From Diplodia intermedia (lineage: Eukaryota > Ascomycota > Dothideomycetes > Botryosphaeriales > Botryosphaeriaceae), in assembly GCA_021495925.1 (NCBI GenBank), contig JAKEKT010000009.1, positions 496,001 through 560,000 of the forward strand: a stretch of DNA of 64,000 bases, given 5' to 3'. Positions 53,637 to 64,000 of the stretch are shown here, piece after piece; the stretch's first letter is position 1; each line of letters opens with the position of its first letter. The position numbers and the translations under genes are program-made. Under the pieces are notes generated by a model. The model saw only the letters and a list, made by a program, of their open reading frames with translations, was not told the DNA's origin and did no database searches.

Positions 53637-55952
53637 GGTTGATGGTTCATGGACTGATTCTTGCGATAGACGCGGGGGTGGGATTGGTTTATTGTTGGGG
53701 TTTTGGACAAGGGTGCTTTGGAGAGGCTCAGGATTATCAAAAACATGCATATATTCGGCGGTGCTGAGTCGGAACGGTGGTGGAAGGGGGGCACCACACC
53801 ATGTGTGTTCTGTTGAACCAAAAAAAGCATTATCAATGCTTCTGCGCTGTCGTGAATCAAGGTCTATCTATATGCTTGCCACGGCGGCGTTGCACTGCCA
53901 CTCCGAGCCCGGTTGGATCGGCGAGTCAGGGTTGACGCGGGTCGACATTCGGCATCCGAAGCATTGCTTATAGCTGAGCGGTGTGCCTCACCAAGTAGGA
54001 GAGTGCTCCACTTTTGTGTCTCTAAAGCAGCCACTACTCCACCTGAGCATGAATGTCGTATCGGCCAGGCCGTACTTCTGACTCAAGGTGATGCATAACA
54101 TGGAAGGCGAAGGTGACAAATTGCGAATGCGACTTACTTCCCTGCAGCGTACCGATACGTGGCGCTGTTTGTTTGTCCAAGGGGAAAAAGGGCGCAGAGT
54201 CGAGCGCACCAAGTTGAGCGCGGTACAGTGATGGGGACATTGAATGGTGCGTGCAAACGTACTAGCTACGACAGAGACGATTCGCGACAGCGCGCAGCAG
54301 ATCAGCCGCCCTGTTGTGCGACGCCACGCGGCAATCCTATTCGCAAACACAGGCGCTCTTATCTCTGTCCCTCTGACGACACGGCATCCGATGACCTGGA
54401 CCTGAAAGAAAACTTGCTGCGTGCAAGATCTGGCGATGGGTGGTGTTGCGTGCTACGATCACGCCCTACGACTCGAGCATCGTCTAAGCCACTTCTGTCC
54501 TTGGCACGATGCCTGCCCCATCCCTCTCCCATATACCAAATATCCTTGCCGAAACACGACACCACGCACGCCTCCCAGGAGGCGGAGCAGGGATGGGGAG
54601 CAGGATCGGGGCTGCCGGTAGCGTTTTCCAAAGGCGGCGTCATAGCAAGCTAATGGAGGTCGGCTAGTGAAGTCGGATATCGATAACCCGATCAGGGAGA
54701 AAGGAGGGTGTCCATCGAAACACGCTCAGAACCGGGAGAAGTGGGGACGATGCCGTCGAATATTCCCGAGTCGATACTGCTGTGTGGATGGGTGTGCACC
54801 GGCGGCGGCGACTCCGCACGCATCCGCCGTCCTTCCCCGGCGTCGACGCGCGGACCGGCCCTTTTCGAGGCGCAAGGGAACCCACAGCGCGGCCGAATCT
54901 GGCATCGTCTTATCAGCTCACCCCAACCGTTCGTTTCGTTGTTCGCCCCTCGCAAGGTACAGGTTCTGGCTGTTGCTGCTCCGGGTGGCTGGCTCGGACG
55001 TTCTCGCCGTCGGGGGGCCTCGGATGGGCAGATCGTGGAAACATGGAGCTGGCCTAGGCCTGTTGTTCGGCCTGCCTTTCGTTCATCTCCCGCCGCCCAT
55101 CATGGGCCCTAATGCCTGCTCGTGCTTGTGTTAGCGCTCACACGCGTGAGCTAAATCCGCCTGCACTCCAGGCACGAGGACGGTGGCGCGAGGTTATGAC
55201 GTAGGCGGGGGACCTGGATGTGTCGAGGCGTAGCCGCTGCCGGGGGCCGTTGGCCGCCCAGGGACACACTTACAAGAGGCTGATACGAAGACAATACCGA
55301 GAGCTTTGACCGCGCAGACAGGGCGCGGCATGAGACATGACGAGTTATGAGAGGGGAAGAGGGAAAAGGGAGCTCTGGCCACTGGAGCTCTCGCAGCTCC
55401 GGCCAATCAGAGGCCGAGGCTGGTGGGACGGACTTGCCAGCAGCACACAACTAACCCGCAGCACACCACGCTACTATCTATCGCTCTGCTGAGCTTGTTT
55501 CAGCGCACCCAGGACCTGCAGCAGGCTGCCTCGGCCACGCCACCGGCCAACGCAGATCTGCTCATCCGCCCGGCTGTGGCCCCGTGGTTGTGCGATGAGT
55601 CGTGGCGCGGGGCGGGTGATGAGTGGATCGTCGGTCAATGCCTAGAATGCTTGATTCGCAGCGTGGCACCCGAGCTGAAGCTTGACCTCGTCTTGCGTCA
55701 TGGCCGTCGACGCGCACGCTCCCCGGGGTAGCAATCGCGAGTAGCTAAGGCGGTGCCCGCCGCCAGCCAGCTGTAGCGGGCAAGCGCAGAGCACGCCCTG
55801 CACCTTCCAGCTTAAATATGCACCGCCTGCTCCAACTCGCTGCCGGGCTCATTCTCTCCTGCCTCTCCATCTACCTCTTCCAGCACCCACTCTTCGAACG
55901 CCTGTCACACACACTGCACAAACAACAGCACCAACCAGAACAATCTGCAAAC
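53637..55952. other. Gene-poor region, aspartic protease promoter
   Basis: About 2.3 kb without a supportable gene. The last 100 bases are pyrimidine-rich and then A/C-rich just before the ATG at 55953. Confidence 0.5.
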
Positions 55953-57496
55953 ATGGCGACCAGGAGCTTCACCCGCATCCCCGTCATCACGAACAAGAAC
56001 TACAAGGCCAGCGGCTTGAAGTCGTACGCCTACGCTCTGCACAAGTGTATGTCGCCTTTCCCTTTCCTCTTCTCGCCGCTCTCCCAATCTCGCCAGGTGT
56101 ATCACGCCACGTGTGCTCTTGCACGGGCATCTCCTTCTCCCGCTTCGCAACCGCTCACAGCAAGTAGATGGCATTGGCCCCACCAGGGATGGCCCTTACC
56201 TCGTCTCCAACAAGGTTCACCAGCAAGGCAAGTTCGGCCAGGGCAAGGCACTGGGCGGACGCGCGCGAGTACAGAAGCACGTGCTGCAGAAGAAAGCCAC
56301 CTCTGATGGTGGTGACACGAGCGACGTGCCAGCCGAGGACATCCAGAACGACTCGCTCTACCTGTGCGAGGTGGGCATCGGCACACCAGCGCAGACGGTG
56401 AAGCTGGACTTCGACACCGGTTCCGCTGACCTGTGGGTGTGGTCGACGGAGCTGCCCTCGAATGTGCAGTCGCAGGGCAAGTCGTCTGGCCACACAGTCT
56501 TTGACCCGTCCAAGTCGAGCACCTACAAGAAGTCTGGCAGCAGCACCTGGCAGATCCAGTACGGCGACTCCTCGTCGGCCTCGGGTGAGGTCGGCACCGA
56601 CGATGTCACGCTGGGCGGGCTGAAGGTCGAGGGCCAGGCCATCGAGCTGGCGAGCAAGCTGTCCGATCAGTTCGTGCAGGGCGCCGGCGATGGCCTGCTT
56701 GGCCTGGCCTGGGGCAGCATCAACACGGTGCAGCCCGAGCCGGTCAAGACACCCGTCGAGAACATGATCGCGCAGCAGGACATTCCCAAGGACGCCGAGC
56801 TCTTCACCGCCTACCTCGGCAGCACCAAGGACACCAACGAGGCCGACAAGGGCGAATCCTTCTACACCTTCGGCTACATTGACCAGGACGTGCTGAAGGC
56901 CGCCGGTGTCGACGCCCCCTACTACGTTGACATCGACAACTCGCAAGGCTTCTGGTCATTCACCAGCGCTTCCGCTTCAGTCAACGACCAGACCATCACG
57001 CGTTCCGGAAACACGGCCATCGCTGACACGGGCACCACGCTCGCCCTCGTCGCTGACGACGTCGTGGACGCCATCTACAAGGCCATTCCCGGCGCCAAGT
57101 ACGACAGCCAGAACCAGGGCTACGTCTTCCCCAGCTCCGTCACTGCCGATCAGCTCCCATCAGTCTCCTTCGCTGTCGGTGACAAGCTGTTTGCCGTCCA
57201 GAAGGAGGATTTGGCCTTCGCCGATGCCGGCAACGGCATGGTCTACGGCGGAATCCAGAGCCGCGGCGACATGACTTTCGATATTCTCGGCGACACCTTC
57301 TTGAAGGGCATCTATGCCGTAAGTACATCATTTCCTGGCGTTGGAGGTTGAGCCTGGGTGAAACGGGTAAAAGTGGAATTAGAGTGCTGACTGACGTTCC
57401 GCCGCGCAGATCTTTGACCAGGGCAACAAGCGCTTCGGCGCCGTGCAGCGCAAGGAGAATGAGCAGAACGTCTCGGTGCCTTCGGGCTCTTCGTAG
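55953..57496 (+). CDS. Pepsin-like aspartic protease (A1)
   Basis: Three exons, 55953-56046, 56168-57318 and 57410-57496, give 443 residues. Catalytic motifs are DTGSADLWVW (Asp114) and ADTGTTLALV (Asp318); the flap tyrosine is in WQIQYGDSSSASGE. A propeptide-like basic region (about 30-85, YGIGPTRDGPYLVSNKVHQQ and VQKHVLQKK) precedes the mature domain. From this start there is no classical signal peptide. An in-frame ATG at 55818 would add 45 residues beginning with a hydrophobic segment (LLQLAAGLILSCLSIYLF) that could be a signal or membrane anchor. The A/C-rich leader context favours 55953, but secretion logic favours 55818. The enzyme is related to aspergillopepsin/penicillopepsin-type proteases active at acid pH. 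Confidence 0.9.
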
Positions 57497-57935
57497 ATGC
57501 TAGGGTTTCGTTAGGCTAAGCCGGTGGCGTGGCAGACACTCATATCTCCCGTTTGTGATGACTTGTATGATTGATGGAATAATAATGACGGTATCCAAGG
57601 ATTATGGCCACTTTTAAGTACTCAGCCCCAGCGCAAGATCATCAATGTAGAAGCACTGCCAGCTGCACATAATGTCTGTATTTGCAGTACCTTTCTTCCA
57701 TAGAAAGGACTGAGTGACTGATCGAAGACGCCTTGTTACCGTTGAATTCATTATCGCTAGTCCTACTACCTTCCCGCCCCCACAGTGGGCTGCAGGGAAA
57801 CTGAGGCTTCTTAAGTTGACAGTAGAAGCACATTTCCAGACGTAAATGTGAGTTTCCGAATGCTTTTCCATGGGGAGCTGATGCATGTTCATGGGAAATC
57901 AGAGCGCCGCAGCATCCATCTCCTCGGGCGACGAC
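57497..57935. other. Convergent 3' regions
   Basis: No gene seen between the aspartic protease and the convergent gamma-glutamylcyclotransferase-like gene. Confidence 0.5.
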
Positions 57936-58210
57936 TCAGTTCTCCTCCGCCTCCGGCACGAACCTCCTCACGCACGCATCCACCCAGCTCTGCGGGACCC
58001 CCAGCGCCACGGCATCCCCCACGCCCTCGTTGATCCGGTCGACGTACTCGGCCAGCGGCTCGCCCTCGGCCGTCCGCCGCCGGTCGACGTACACCAGCAC
58101 GCCGTCCACGCGCCGCGGCGCGACCTTGGCCACGTCGACGAAGAGGTCCGACGCCGGAGAAGCAGGTGCCCTCTCCCCCTCACTCCCCTTCTCGTCACCC
58201 TCTCCCGCCT

Positions 58211-58241
<31 letters not shown>

Positions 58242-58751
58242 GTGGGGCCAGAAATCCACCGTGTGATACTCCTTGCCGTACACCCTCGGCACGCCCTCGG
58301 CGGCGTCGAGCAAAGCCTCGTCGCCCGAGGCCGACGGGAGCGCGTAGACGGTGCCGTAGACGACGACTTCTTCTTCCTCCTCCTTCTCTTCCTCCTCCTC
58401 CCTCCCGTCGTCTTCCCAATTGCCATGGACCTCCTCCTCCTCCTCCCCCTCCTCATCTTTCTTCTTCGCGGCGGCGGCAGTGATGGTGGTGCTCGTGTTG
58501 GACGACGACGACGACGACGACGACGATAGTTCGACCTCGACGACGTTGGCGTAGCCGCGCTCGTTGATGATCCAGCGCCACCCGGTGTTGCTGCTGTTGC
58601 TTCCGTGCAGGCGCCCGACGCCGAGGTAGACGGACGAGGGGCAGCGGCGGTGCATCTGGTCGAGCCAGAGGTTGCTGCCGTAGGCGAAGTAGAGGGTGGA
58701 AGGAGGAGGAGGAGGAGCTGCGGGAGGAGCGTGTGGTTGAAGGGCGAACAT
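57936..58751 (-). CDS. Gamma-glutamylcyclotransferase-like protein with low-complexity insertions
   Basis: A single exon of 271 residues. A Pro/Ala-rich start leads to the family signature LYFAYGSNL (residues 20-28), which binds the glutamyl moiety, and later VYGTVYALP and DAAEGVPRVYGKEYHTV, which are the conserved middle and Glu-containing strands. The fold is split by long insertions: a nine-Ser run, Glu-rich blocks and a nine-Thr run, encoded by triplet repeats. The C-terminus (PLAEYVDRINEGVGDAVALGVPQSWVDACVRRFVP) is typical of fungal members. The family releases 5-oxoproline from gamma-glutamyl peptides such as glutathione breakdown products; activity is inferred. The insertions make the protein about 80-100 residues longer than compact relatives. 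Confidence 0.85.
58211..58241 (+). repeat. TCG trinucleotide tract (codes Thr run on minus strand)
   Basis: Uninterrupted repeat inside the gamma-glutamylcyclotransferase-like gene, encoding the Thr run. Confidence 0.85.
58501..58527 (+). repeat. GAC trinucleotide tract (codes Ser run on minus strand)
   Basis: Uninterrupted repeat in the same gene, read in another phase to give Ser. Confidence 0.85.
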
Positions 58752-59399
58752 CGTCGTCGTGTTGGGTTCTTGTGTGTGTGTTTTTTTTTGGTTGGTTTGC
58801 TCGTTTTTCTTTTGGTCGCTTGTTGAGAATATATATGGCGACTCAGAGAGCTAGCTCTCCGATGACCGACCTCGGGACGTATACGGGTTGGGGGGTGCGA
58901 TATGTCTTTTTGTTGCCGTTCAGGGGCAAGCGAGACAGAGAGAGACTTTAAGATCAACTTGGTAGAGTCAAATGTATCAGATTCTTTTCTTTTGTTTTCC
59001 CCTTCCGAAACAACATGGGGTGGAAAAGTTTCGGTAGCAAACGCGCAAGGCTGGAACGGAAAACTTACACCCGCGCGCCCACTTGGTTGTAGGCTCGCTG
59101 CTACTGTGATTCAAATCGGCCCCTGTCTCTTTGCGTTTCCCAGACGGACACCGTGTCGAAGTTAGCACAAAGCAAAAAAAAAAGTCGTGTCGAAGAAAGG
59201 GACGAGTCAAAAAGAGAAAGCGCGTAGTCAAACCAAGTACCGGAACACAAGCTCCGGCGCCGGTCACGTCATCACCACAGCTCAACAACAAGCGCAAACG
59301 ATTCAAAAGTTGTTGCCGCTAAGCATGCTTTTATGCCCCCAAAAAAATTCAAGCATTAATGTTCGGCATATTAGAAGAAGACACACAGATGTCTATTAT
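58752..59399. other. Intergenic
   Basis: No gene seen. A TG run and T run near 58770-58788 belong to the leader of the minus-strand gene at 58751. Confidence 0.5.
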
Positions 59400-61300
59400 T
59401 TACAGTGCCCATTCCATGCCCATCTGCCTCTTCGACATCTTCAGCGTCGAATTGGCGCTGGTGAAGTTGAAGTCGTTGCCGAAATCACCGGTCTGCGTGG
59501 TGAAATCGCTCCGCTCGTTGAGGCTTTCGATGCGGCCCAGGAGGAACTCGAGCTGGCGGTAAGCGGCCGAGGGCTGGTATTGCGGGACTGGGTTCTTTCG
59601 TTAGCACACCCCCATATCAGGGTAGGTTCAGAGTGTCGGGAACTTACCCATGTGGCCGGACATGGCAACCTCGACCCAGGTCAAGCCGCGCTCCGTGTGC
59701 GCGGTGCCCATGATACCCGACGCCGCGAGCGTGCTTTGCGACGCCTCTTCGTGGTAGGGAACGAAGAAAGGCTCCGTCGGCGCGGTCTGGAATCCCTGGG
59801 CACCGCCCCACGTCATGTTCTGGATCATCAGCAGGGTGCCGTTGGCGATGAGGATGAAGTCGAGGTTCCCGTGCGCGATGATGGAGCGGCCGTTGGTGCG
59901 CTCGATGACGCCGGGCAGGATGGAGAGGCCGGAGGGCGGCGAGGTGTCGGTGTCGAGCACGCCGTTGGAGCACTCGGCCCACTCCTGTACAGGGGCGTTG
60001 ATGGCCTTCTGGACGTCGGTGCGGTTGAAGTAAATGCCAGTCCCCTCAGGAACATAATCGAATGAACCCGGGAAGCCCAGCACGTCCCAAAGCAGAGGGC
60101 AAGTGGTCGCGACCTGGTAGATGTCGAAACAGGGGTTGACAGCGCTGACGGCGTAGTAAATGTCGTCCCACAAGTCACAGCCGGCAGCACCACCATCGGC
60201 ATTGGGAGGGGTCGGCAGAGGGCCAGTAGGAGGGAAGGTCAGGTAAGTGTTGAAGAAGTCGGTGTAGCCGCACTCATCAGCACGGTTGTGGATGTCATTT
60301 GTGAAAGTCTCGTTAAGGTTGAACAGCGGTGCCCAGTAGTCAACGAAGGGGACAGCCGGGATCTGCTGCTGTACAACGTCATACGAGGTGCTGGGATCGT
60401 AGATCAGGAAAGCTTGAGCGTCGTAGTATGTCGTGTCATTCTTGTTGAGCATAGCATCCTGCGAATAGTGTTAGACTAGAAATGTGAGAGGAAACTAGGC
60501 TGAGATTGTGGCTTACAGTGATGTAGGGAACATAGTAACCAGCGTACGACTCGCCCGCAATGTACACCTTGCGGCCATGCAGGCCGAAGGTGTCGATGAA
60601 GTTCTTCCAGAAGCCAAGGAACTGAGCCGCGGCCTCCTCCTCGTTGGTGGCGGTAGGAGTGCCCTGAGTAAAGCCAGTGCCGACGGGCTGCTCCACCCAG
60701 ACCATGCTTGTCAGGTTGACCCAGGTCCAAGGGTTCTTCACCGGCTTGAAGGTGCCGTACTGCCATAGCACGGGTCCGTTCTCCTGGAAAAAGCCCTCAA
60801 GGGACGAGCATCCGGGGCCGCCTAGACGTTGTCTTGTCAGATCCGAACTCCCTGCCTGTTGCGTGTCCAATCTTACCGTTGAGCCAGATGACAATCTCCT
60901 CGGTAGATTCGGGGTTCTCAGAAGGAAAGAACCAGAAGTAAAGCTCGCTCGTCTCGTTCGCCTTGTCGGAGATGGGGAGCAGACCGGCGTACGACTCGCC
61001 AACATCGAAATCAACCTCGGGAATGGCGGAGCCATCGACCGCGAACTCTGATTAAAATGTTAATATGCATTCCAGGACTGGAGAATTCCAGGGGCACTCA
61101 CTGGTGGTGTTGGCATTCTGAGGAATGAGGAAGTCTGCGGCACGCTTCTCAGCGGGGGCCGACGGCTTCTTCAGCAGATCTCCACGGCGCGGGCGGGGCA
61201 TCTCTGGCACCCTCTTGCCTGCATATTGCGCGGATCTCGCCTCGACAAGGAAGGACGAGGCAGCGAGGGCGCAAGCGCCGAGGAAGGTCGCGATGCGCAT
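59400..61300 (-). CDS. Secreted serine carboxypeptidase (S10)
   Basis: Five exons, 61300-61102, 61047-60877, 60821-60517, 60458-59648 and 59587-59400, give 557 residues. The signal peptide is MRIATFLGACALAASSFLVEA, followed by a basic pro-region (RPRRGDLLKK, EKRAADF). The domain shows WLNGGPGCSSLEG, Ser215 in GESYAGYYVPY, an Asp in HGNLDFIL and His494 in AMSGHM, the S10 triad order. Several N-x-S/T sites suggest glycosylation. The enzyme removes C-terminal residues at acid pH, outside the cell or in the vacuole, and resembles carboxypeptidase S1 of Penicillium and Aspergillus. All introns are 46-65 nt with in-phase junctions. It lies between a GGCT-like gene and an S53 protease on the same strand. 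Confidence 0.94.
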
Positions 61301-62671
61301 GACTTGAGGCAGCCTTGAGCGATTGAACGAAAGACTTGAAAGTAGCGAAGGAGGTACAGATGAGGAGGTGCGAGAGAAAAAAAGCAGGCCGCGGTTGTAT
61401 GTATCCCGCACGGTGCTCGGGTGGCCTGGTTATTTGCGCATGAGACAGGCATCGCACCGAGGGCTTAGCCTTCTCAGGCAAGTAGCTTGTCTGTGGCTTC
61501 GCCCGGTTGCATTCCATGCGTCGGGGGCGGAAGTAAGCGGCTCGGCCGTTGCTGACTGACGTACAGCAATGAGCAGATAAGCACCCGCTACCCAGGCACC
61601 CGCGTCATTCTAGAACAGACAAACGAGTCCTCGCATTATTGGCGGAAGCTTGAAGTGGCAGAGTTGAGTCCTTGCATGAATCATAGACCCAAGATCCGGG
61701 AAACAAGAGGAAAAACACGACAAGCAATCTCATCTGCTCCCGAGACGGCCGCGCCGCTCCACAGCGCCTGCGCGACACGACCTCCTGCCTGAAGCAGCAA
61801 GCCCGACTAGCTCCAACCACACAATCGACAGCCTGCGCGGGGAGCCCGGCGACCACTACGAACACGCGGGGCGACGCGTCGTCTCGCGCCACCCTCCCAC
61901 GCTCGCTCCGCCGGCGGCCACCGCCCAATCGCGTCGCGTCATCCCCGGCCGCGTCGCCATTGCCACCGGGCGGTCCCTGAGCATCACCCGTTTTACTTTC
62001 TCCACACGAGAGCTCGGAGCTCCTCTTTTTCTTTTCGCCCCACACCGCTGATAAGACCATTCCAAAACAAGCAGCTCCAAATCACACCCCCCACCACCTG
62101 AACACAGCCCCGGTAGCGAGGCGAGGCGGTCGGTAGTCAGGTACCCGACGCCATGCGAGTGATTTCCCTGCACGCTCTTATCGGGGAACGAGCTCGCACG
62201 CCGCGAGTCCGGAAATCTCCATGTTGCGCTTCCTCATGGGGCGCGGCGCAGGCTCGACAAGATGCAGGAAACGTGATGATGGCGCAAGAAAGCCGTCCAA
62301 GCTTTTGACAAGCAAAGAGTAAACGGCTTCGCCAAGCGACTCTTCACGCAATCCCACCCGGCATCTACGTCGGGTCAGCTTGTTCCGCACCATGCTCTGC
62401 GGCCGAGCTGTCGCTTGCGACCCTCCACGCGTCATGAGCGGCCGGCACAGTGGAAAGAAGGTTGAGGGGGCCGGGGGCCGATACTAGGTAGCGAATCCTA
62501 CCATTGTGGTTAAACCGACGTCCTGCTTTTCTGCATCACTCATGGCCATTCACAGATACAGCATTGAATTCCCATCTCTTAGGGTATTATGAGAGTAAGG
62601 GTGAACTTAAGTAATGAAGAAAGGAAAAAGTAATGAAGAAAAGAAACCGTCATGACCCGCGCACCGCCTAC
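61301..62671. other. Intergenic between S10 and S53 protease genes
   Basis: About 1.4 kb without a supportable gene. Contains the S10 promoter on the minus strand (leader with TC-rich stretch near 61350-61385). Confidence 0.5.
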
Positions 62672-64000
62672 CTAGCGCTGGCGGTAGCCGCCGTACCTGG
62701 TCTGAACCGCAAGCTTGAGCAGTCCTCTAAAGTCGGGAGTACCCAGTCCAGTAACAGGATCCCAACCATCCACCGCAGCCCATCCAGCGCCAGGAACGAA
62801 AGGTGCCGGCAGTCCCGAGTAATGATCGGTGCCGGTGCAACCCGTCGACGTTCCATTGACAATGTCGGTCAAAGCATCCTTGCCAGTGCTGTACAACCAA
62901 GGGTTGAGCCAGCCGAAAGGAGCCTGGCCGGCTTCGACGCGAGCAGCGTTGAGAAGGGCGACGATGGACGCAAAAGTCGGTGCAGACGCAGAAGTGCCAC
63001 CAATGAGAGACTCGTCTCCATTAACGATGACGTGGAAACGATAACCTTGAGCAGCCACATCGGGGAAACCGCGGCCCTTAGCATTGTACAAACCAGCCCA
63101 CTTGTCGCCGAGGATCCCAAGATACTTGTTGATAGCATCGTCTTGCCAGCTGGGACGCTGCCAAAGGTCGGAGAACCCGCCCGACGAGAAGTCAACGGCC
63201 GTCTCAGGCTCAATGCCGAAGGTACCTCCGACGGAAGTGACATACGGGCATGTAGCAGGGAAGATCGGAAGGAAGCGGGTCCTGTTCTGGCCGTCGTTGG
63301 TCTGGCAAGCAGAGCCGGGACCCGTGTCGCCAGACGAGAAGATGACCGAGACACCGCGAGTACCAAGCTGGCCGATCAAATCACAGACAATCCTGGCATA
63401 GCTGGCGGGAACGCTCTGCTCATCTTCACCGTACGAAGTGGTGATGGTAGTAGGAAGATCCCAGTCGGCCTTCTTCAGCAGCTCGGTGAAGTACTCAAGG
63501 TAAGGCTCGTTGCCGACTTCAGCTGGGTCAGGCTGATCGAGATCAGGGATGAGAGGGCCACGGCCAGAGGTATAATAGTACGTCACGTCGAGCGGGTAAA
63601 CCAGGGGAACCGTGTACTGGATATCCAAATTGGCCTCACTGGCATCGTCGTCGGTGTCTTGTGGAAGAGTAGAGCTCAGGATAGGGCCGAATTTGAAGCC
63701 CTTGTCTTTGGCGGCAGGCGCATACGCGTTGGCGAACTGAGTAAGATCATCGTAACGAGCGTACTGCTCGAGGAAGCCGGAGACACCGAGGAAGGTATTG
63801 CCCGCCTTGGGAGTGTAGCCCTTAATGTTGTACAGGCTTTTCAGGCAGTCGGGAGTGATGCTGGTGTGGCAATCCACGGCAACATCGTCAGCAGTAGCGA
63901 AAGCCTTGTGGCCGAGGTGTTCCTTGTCGTAAACCAGGCTCCTCTCGGGGCGAATCTGAGAAAACCGGGTGGTGGGCTGGATCATGTTGATGAACTCATG
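62672..64000 (-). CDS. Sedolisin/tripeptidyl-peptidase (S53), 5' end outside window
   Basis: At least 442 C-terminal residues; the frame is open to the last base of the window and its first visible codons read HEFINMIQPTTRF, the usual end of the propeptide region in fungal tripeptidyl-peptidases. The S53 triad elements are Glu and Asp in SEANLDIQY and Ser in GGTSASAP (Ser codon at 62992-62990). The oxyanion Asp lies in FSSGDTGPG. The calcium-site region near the C-terminus includes DIVNGTSTGC and GWDPVTGLGTPDF. These acid-active secreted peptidases release tripeptides from N-termini and commonly work with A1 and S10 enzymes. The signal peptide and most of the propeptide lie beyond the right edge. 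Confidence 0.94.
   Translation of the reverse strand, partial: HEFINMIQPTTRFSQIRPERSLVYDKEHLGHKAFATADDVAVDCHTSITPDCLKSLYNIKGYTPKAGNTFLGVSGFLEQYARYDDLTQFANAYAPAAKDKGFKFGPILSSTLPQDTDDDASEANLDIQYTVPLVYPLDVTYYYTSGRGPLIPDLDQPDPAEVGNEPYLEYFTELLKKADWDLPTTITTSYGEDEQSVPASYARIVCDLIGQLGTRGVSVIFSSGDTGPGSACQTNDGQNRTRFLPIFPATCPYVTSVGGTFGIEPETAVDFSSGGFSDLWQRPSWQDDAINKYLGILGDKWAGLYNAKGRGFPDVAAQGYRFHVIVNGDESLIGGTSASAPTFASIVALLNAARVEAGQAPFGWLNPWLYSTGKDALTDIVNGTSTGCTGTDHYSGLPAPFVPGAGWAAVDGWDPVTGLGTPDFRGLLKLAVQTRYGGYRQR

Noticed and set aside
1..64000. CRISPR arrays, bacterial operons and ribosome binding sites
   Set aside because: The window is eukaryotic with spliced genes; the tandem repeats found have no spacer structure.

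Overview
The window is nuclear DNA from a filamentous ascomycete (Pezizomycotina). The genes carry short GT...AG introns, mostly 50-120 nt, with CTAAC/CTGAC-like branch sites. The content fits: a WetA conidiation regulator, an AA9 polysaccharide monooxygenase with a CBM1 module, fungal secreted proteases, and an LTR element with RIP-type C-to-T changes. I cannot assign a genus. Coding DNA is GC-rich; one intergenic block near 27.9-28.3 kb is only about 42% GC by direct count.

Layout. 1-9 kb holds housekeeping genes on the plus strand: UBC7-type E2, an ISWI chromatin remodeller and the GET3 ATPase. 10.6-15 kb holds two secreted hydrolases, a Thermomyces-type class 3 lipase and a proteinase K-like subtilase. 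16.5-23 kb has a probable small tail-anchored protein, the splicing factor SNU23, a DUF3253 protein and the AA9-CBM1 enzyme. 23.16-23.87 kb is a 700-bp LTR element that is structurally complete but has no coding capacity. 24-28.6 kb is gene-poor, apart from a three-exon acidic protein whose first exon is only 5 nt. 28.7-31.7 kb is a 996-residue protein I cannot assign to a known family; it appears to combine SH3-like repeats, a GIY-YIG-like core and a cysteine cluster. 31.7-35.2 kb is again gene-poor.

35.2-53.6 kb is mixed: a short-chain dehydrogenase, SDH5 (succinate dehydrogenase assembly), WetA, a divergent 6-phosphogluconate dehydrogenase facing an NmrA-like reductase, and a NOP13-like nucleolar protein facing an AIR1/2-like zinc-knuckle protein. 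55.9-64 kb contains an A1 aspartic protease, a gamma-glutamylcyclotransferase-like protein, an S10 carboxypeptidase and an S53 sedolisin that runs off the right edge. Together the A1, S10 and S53 enzymes could form an extracellular or vacuolar acid proteolysis set.

The points most worth following up are the Copia-like mini LTR element with half-tRNA-iMet primer site and target duplication, the large multi-domain orphan protein, the 5-nt first exon, the small tail-anchored gene, and the AbaA-type sites upstream of wetA. Exon borders were deduced by eye from splice signals, reading phase and family conservation; no transcript data were available.
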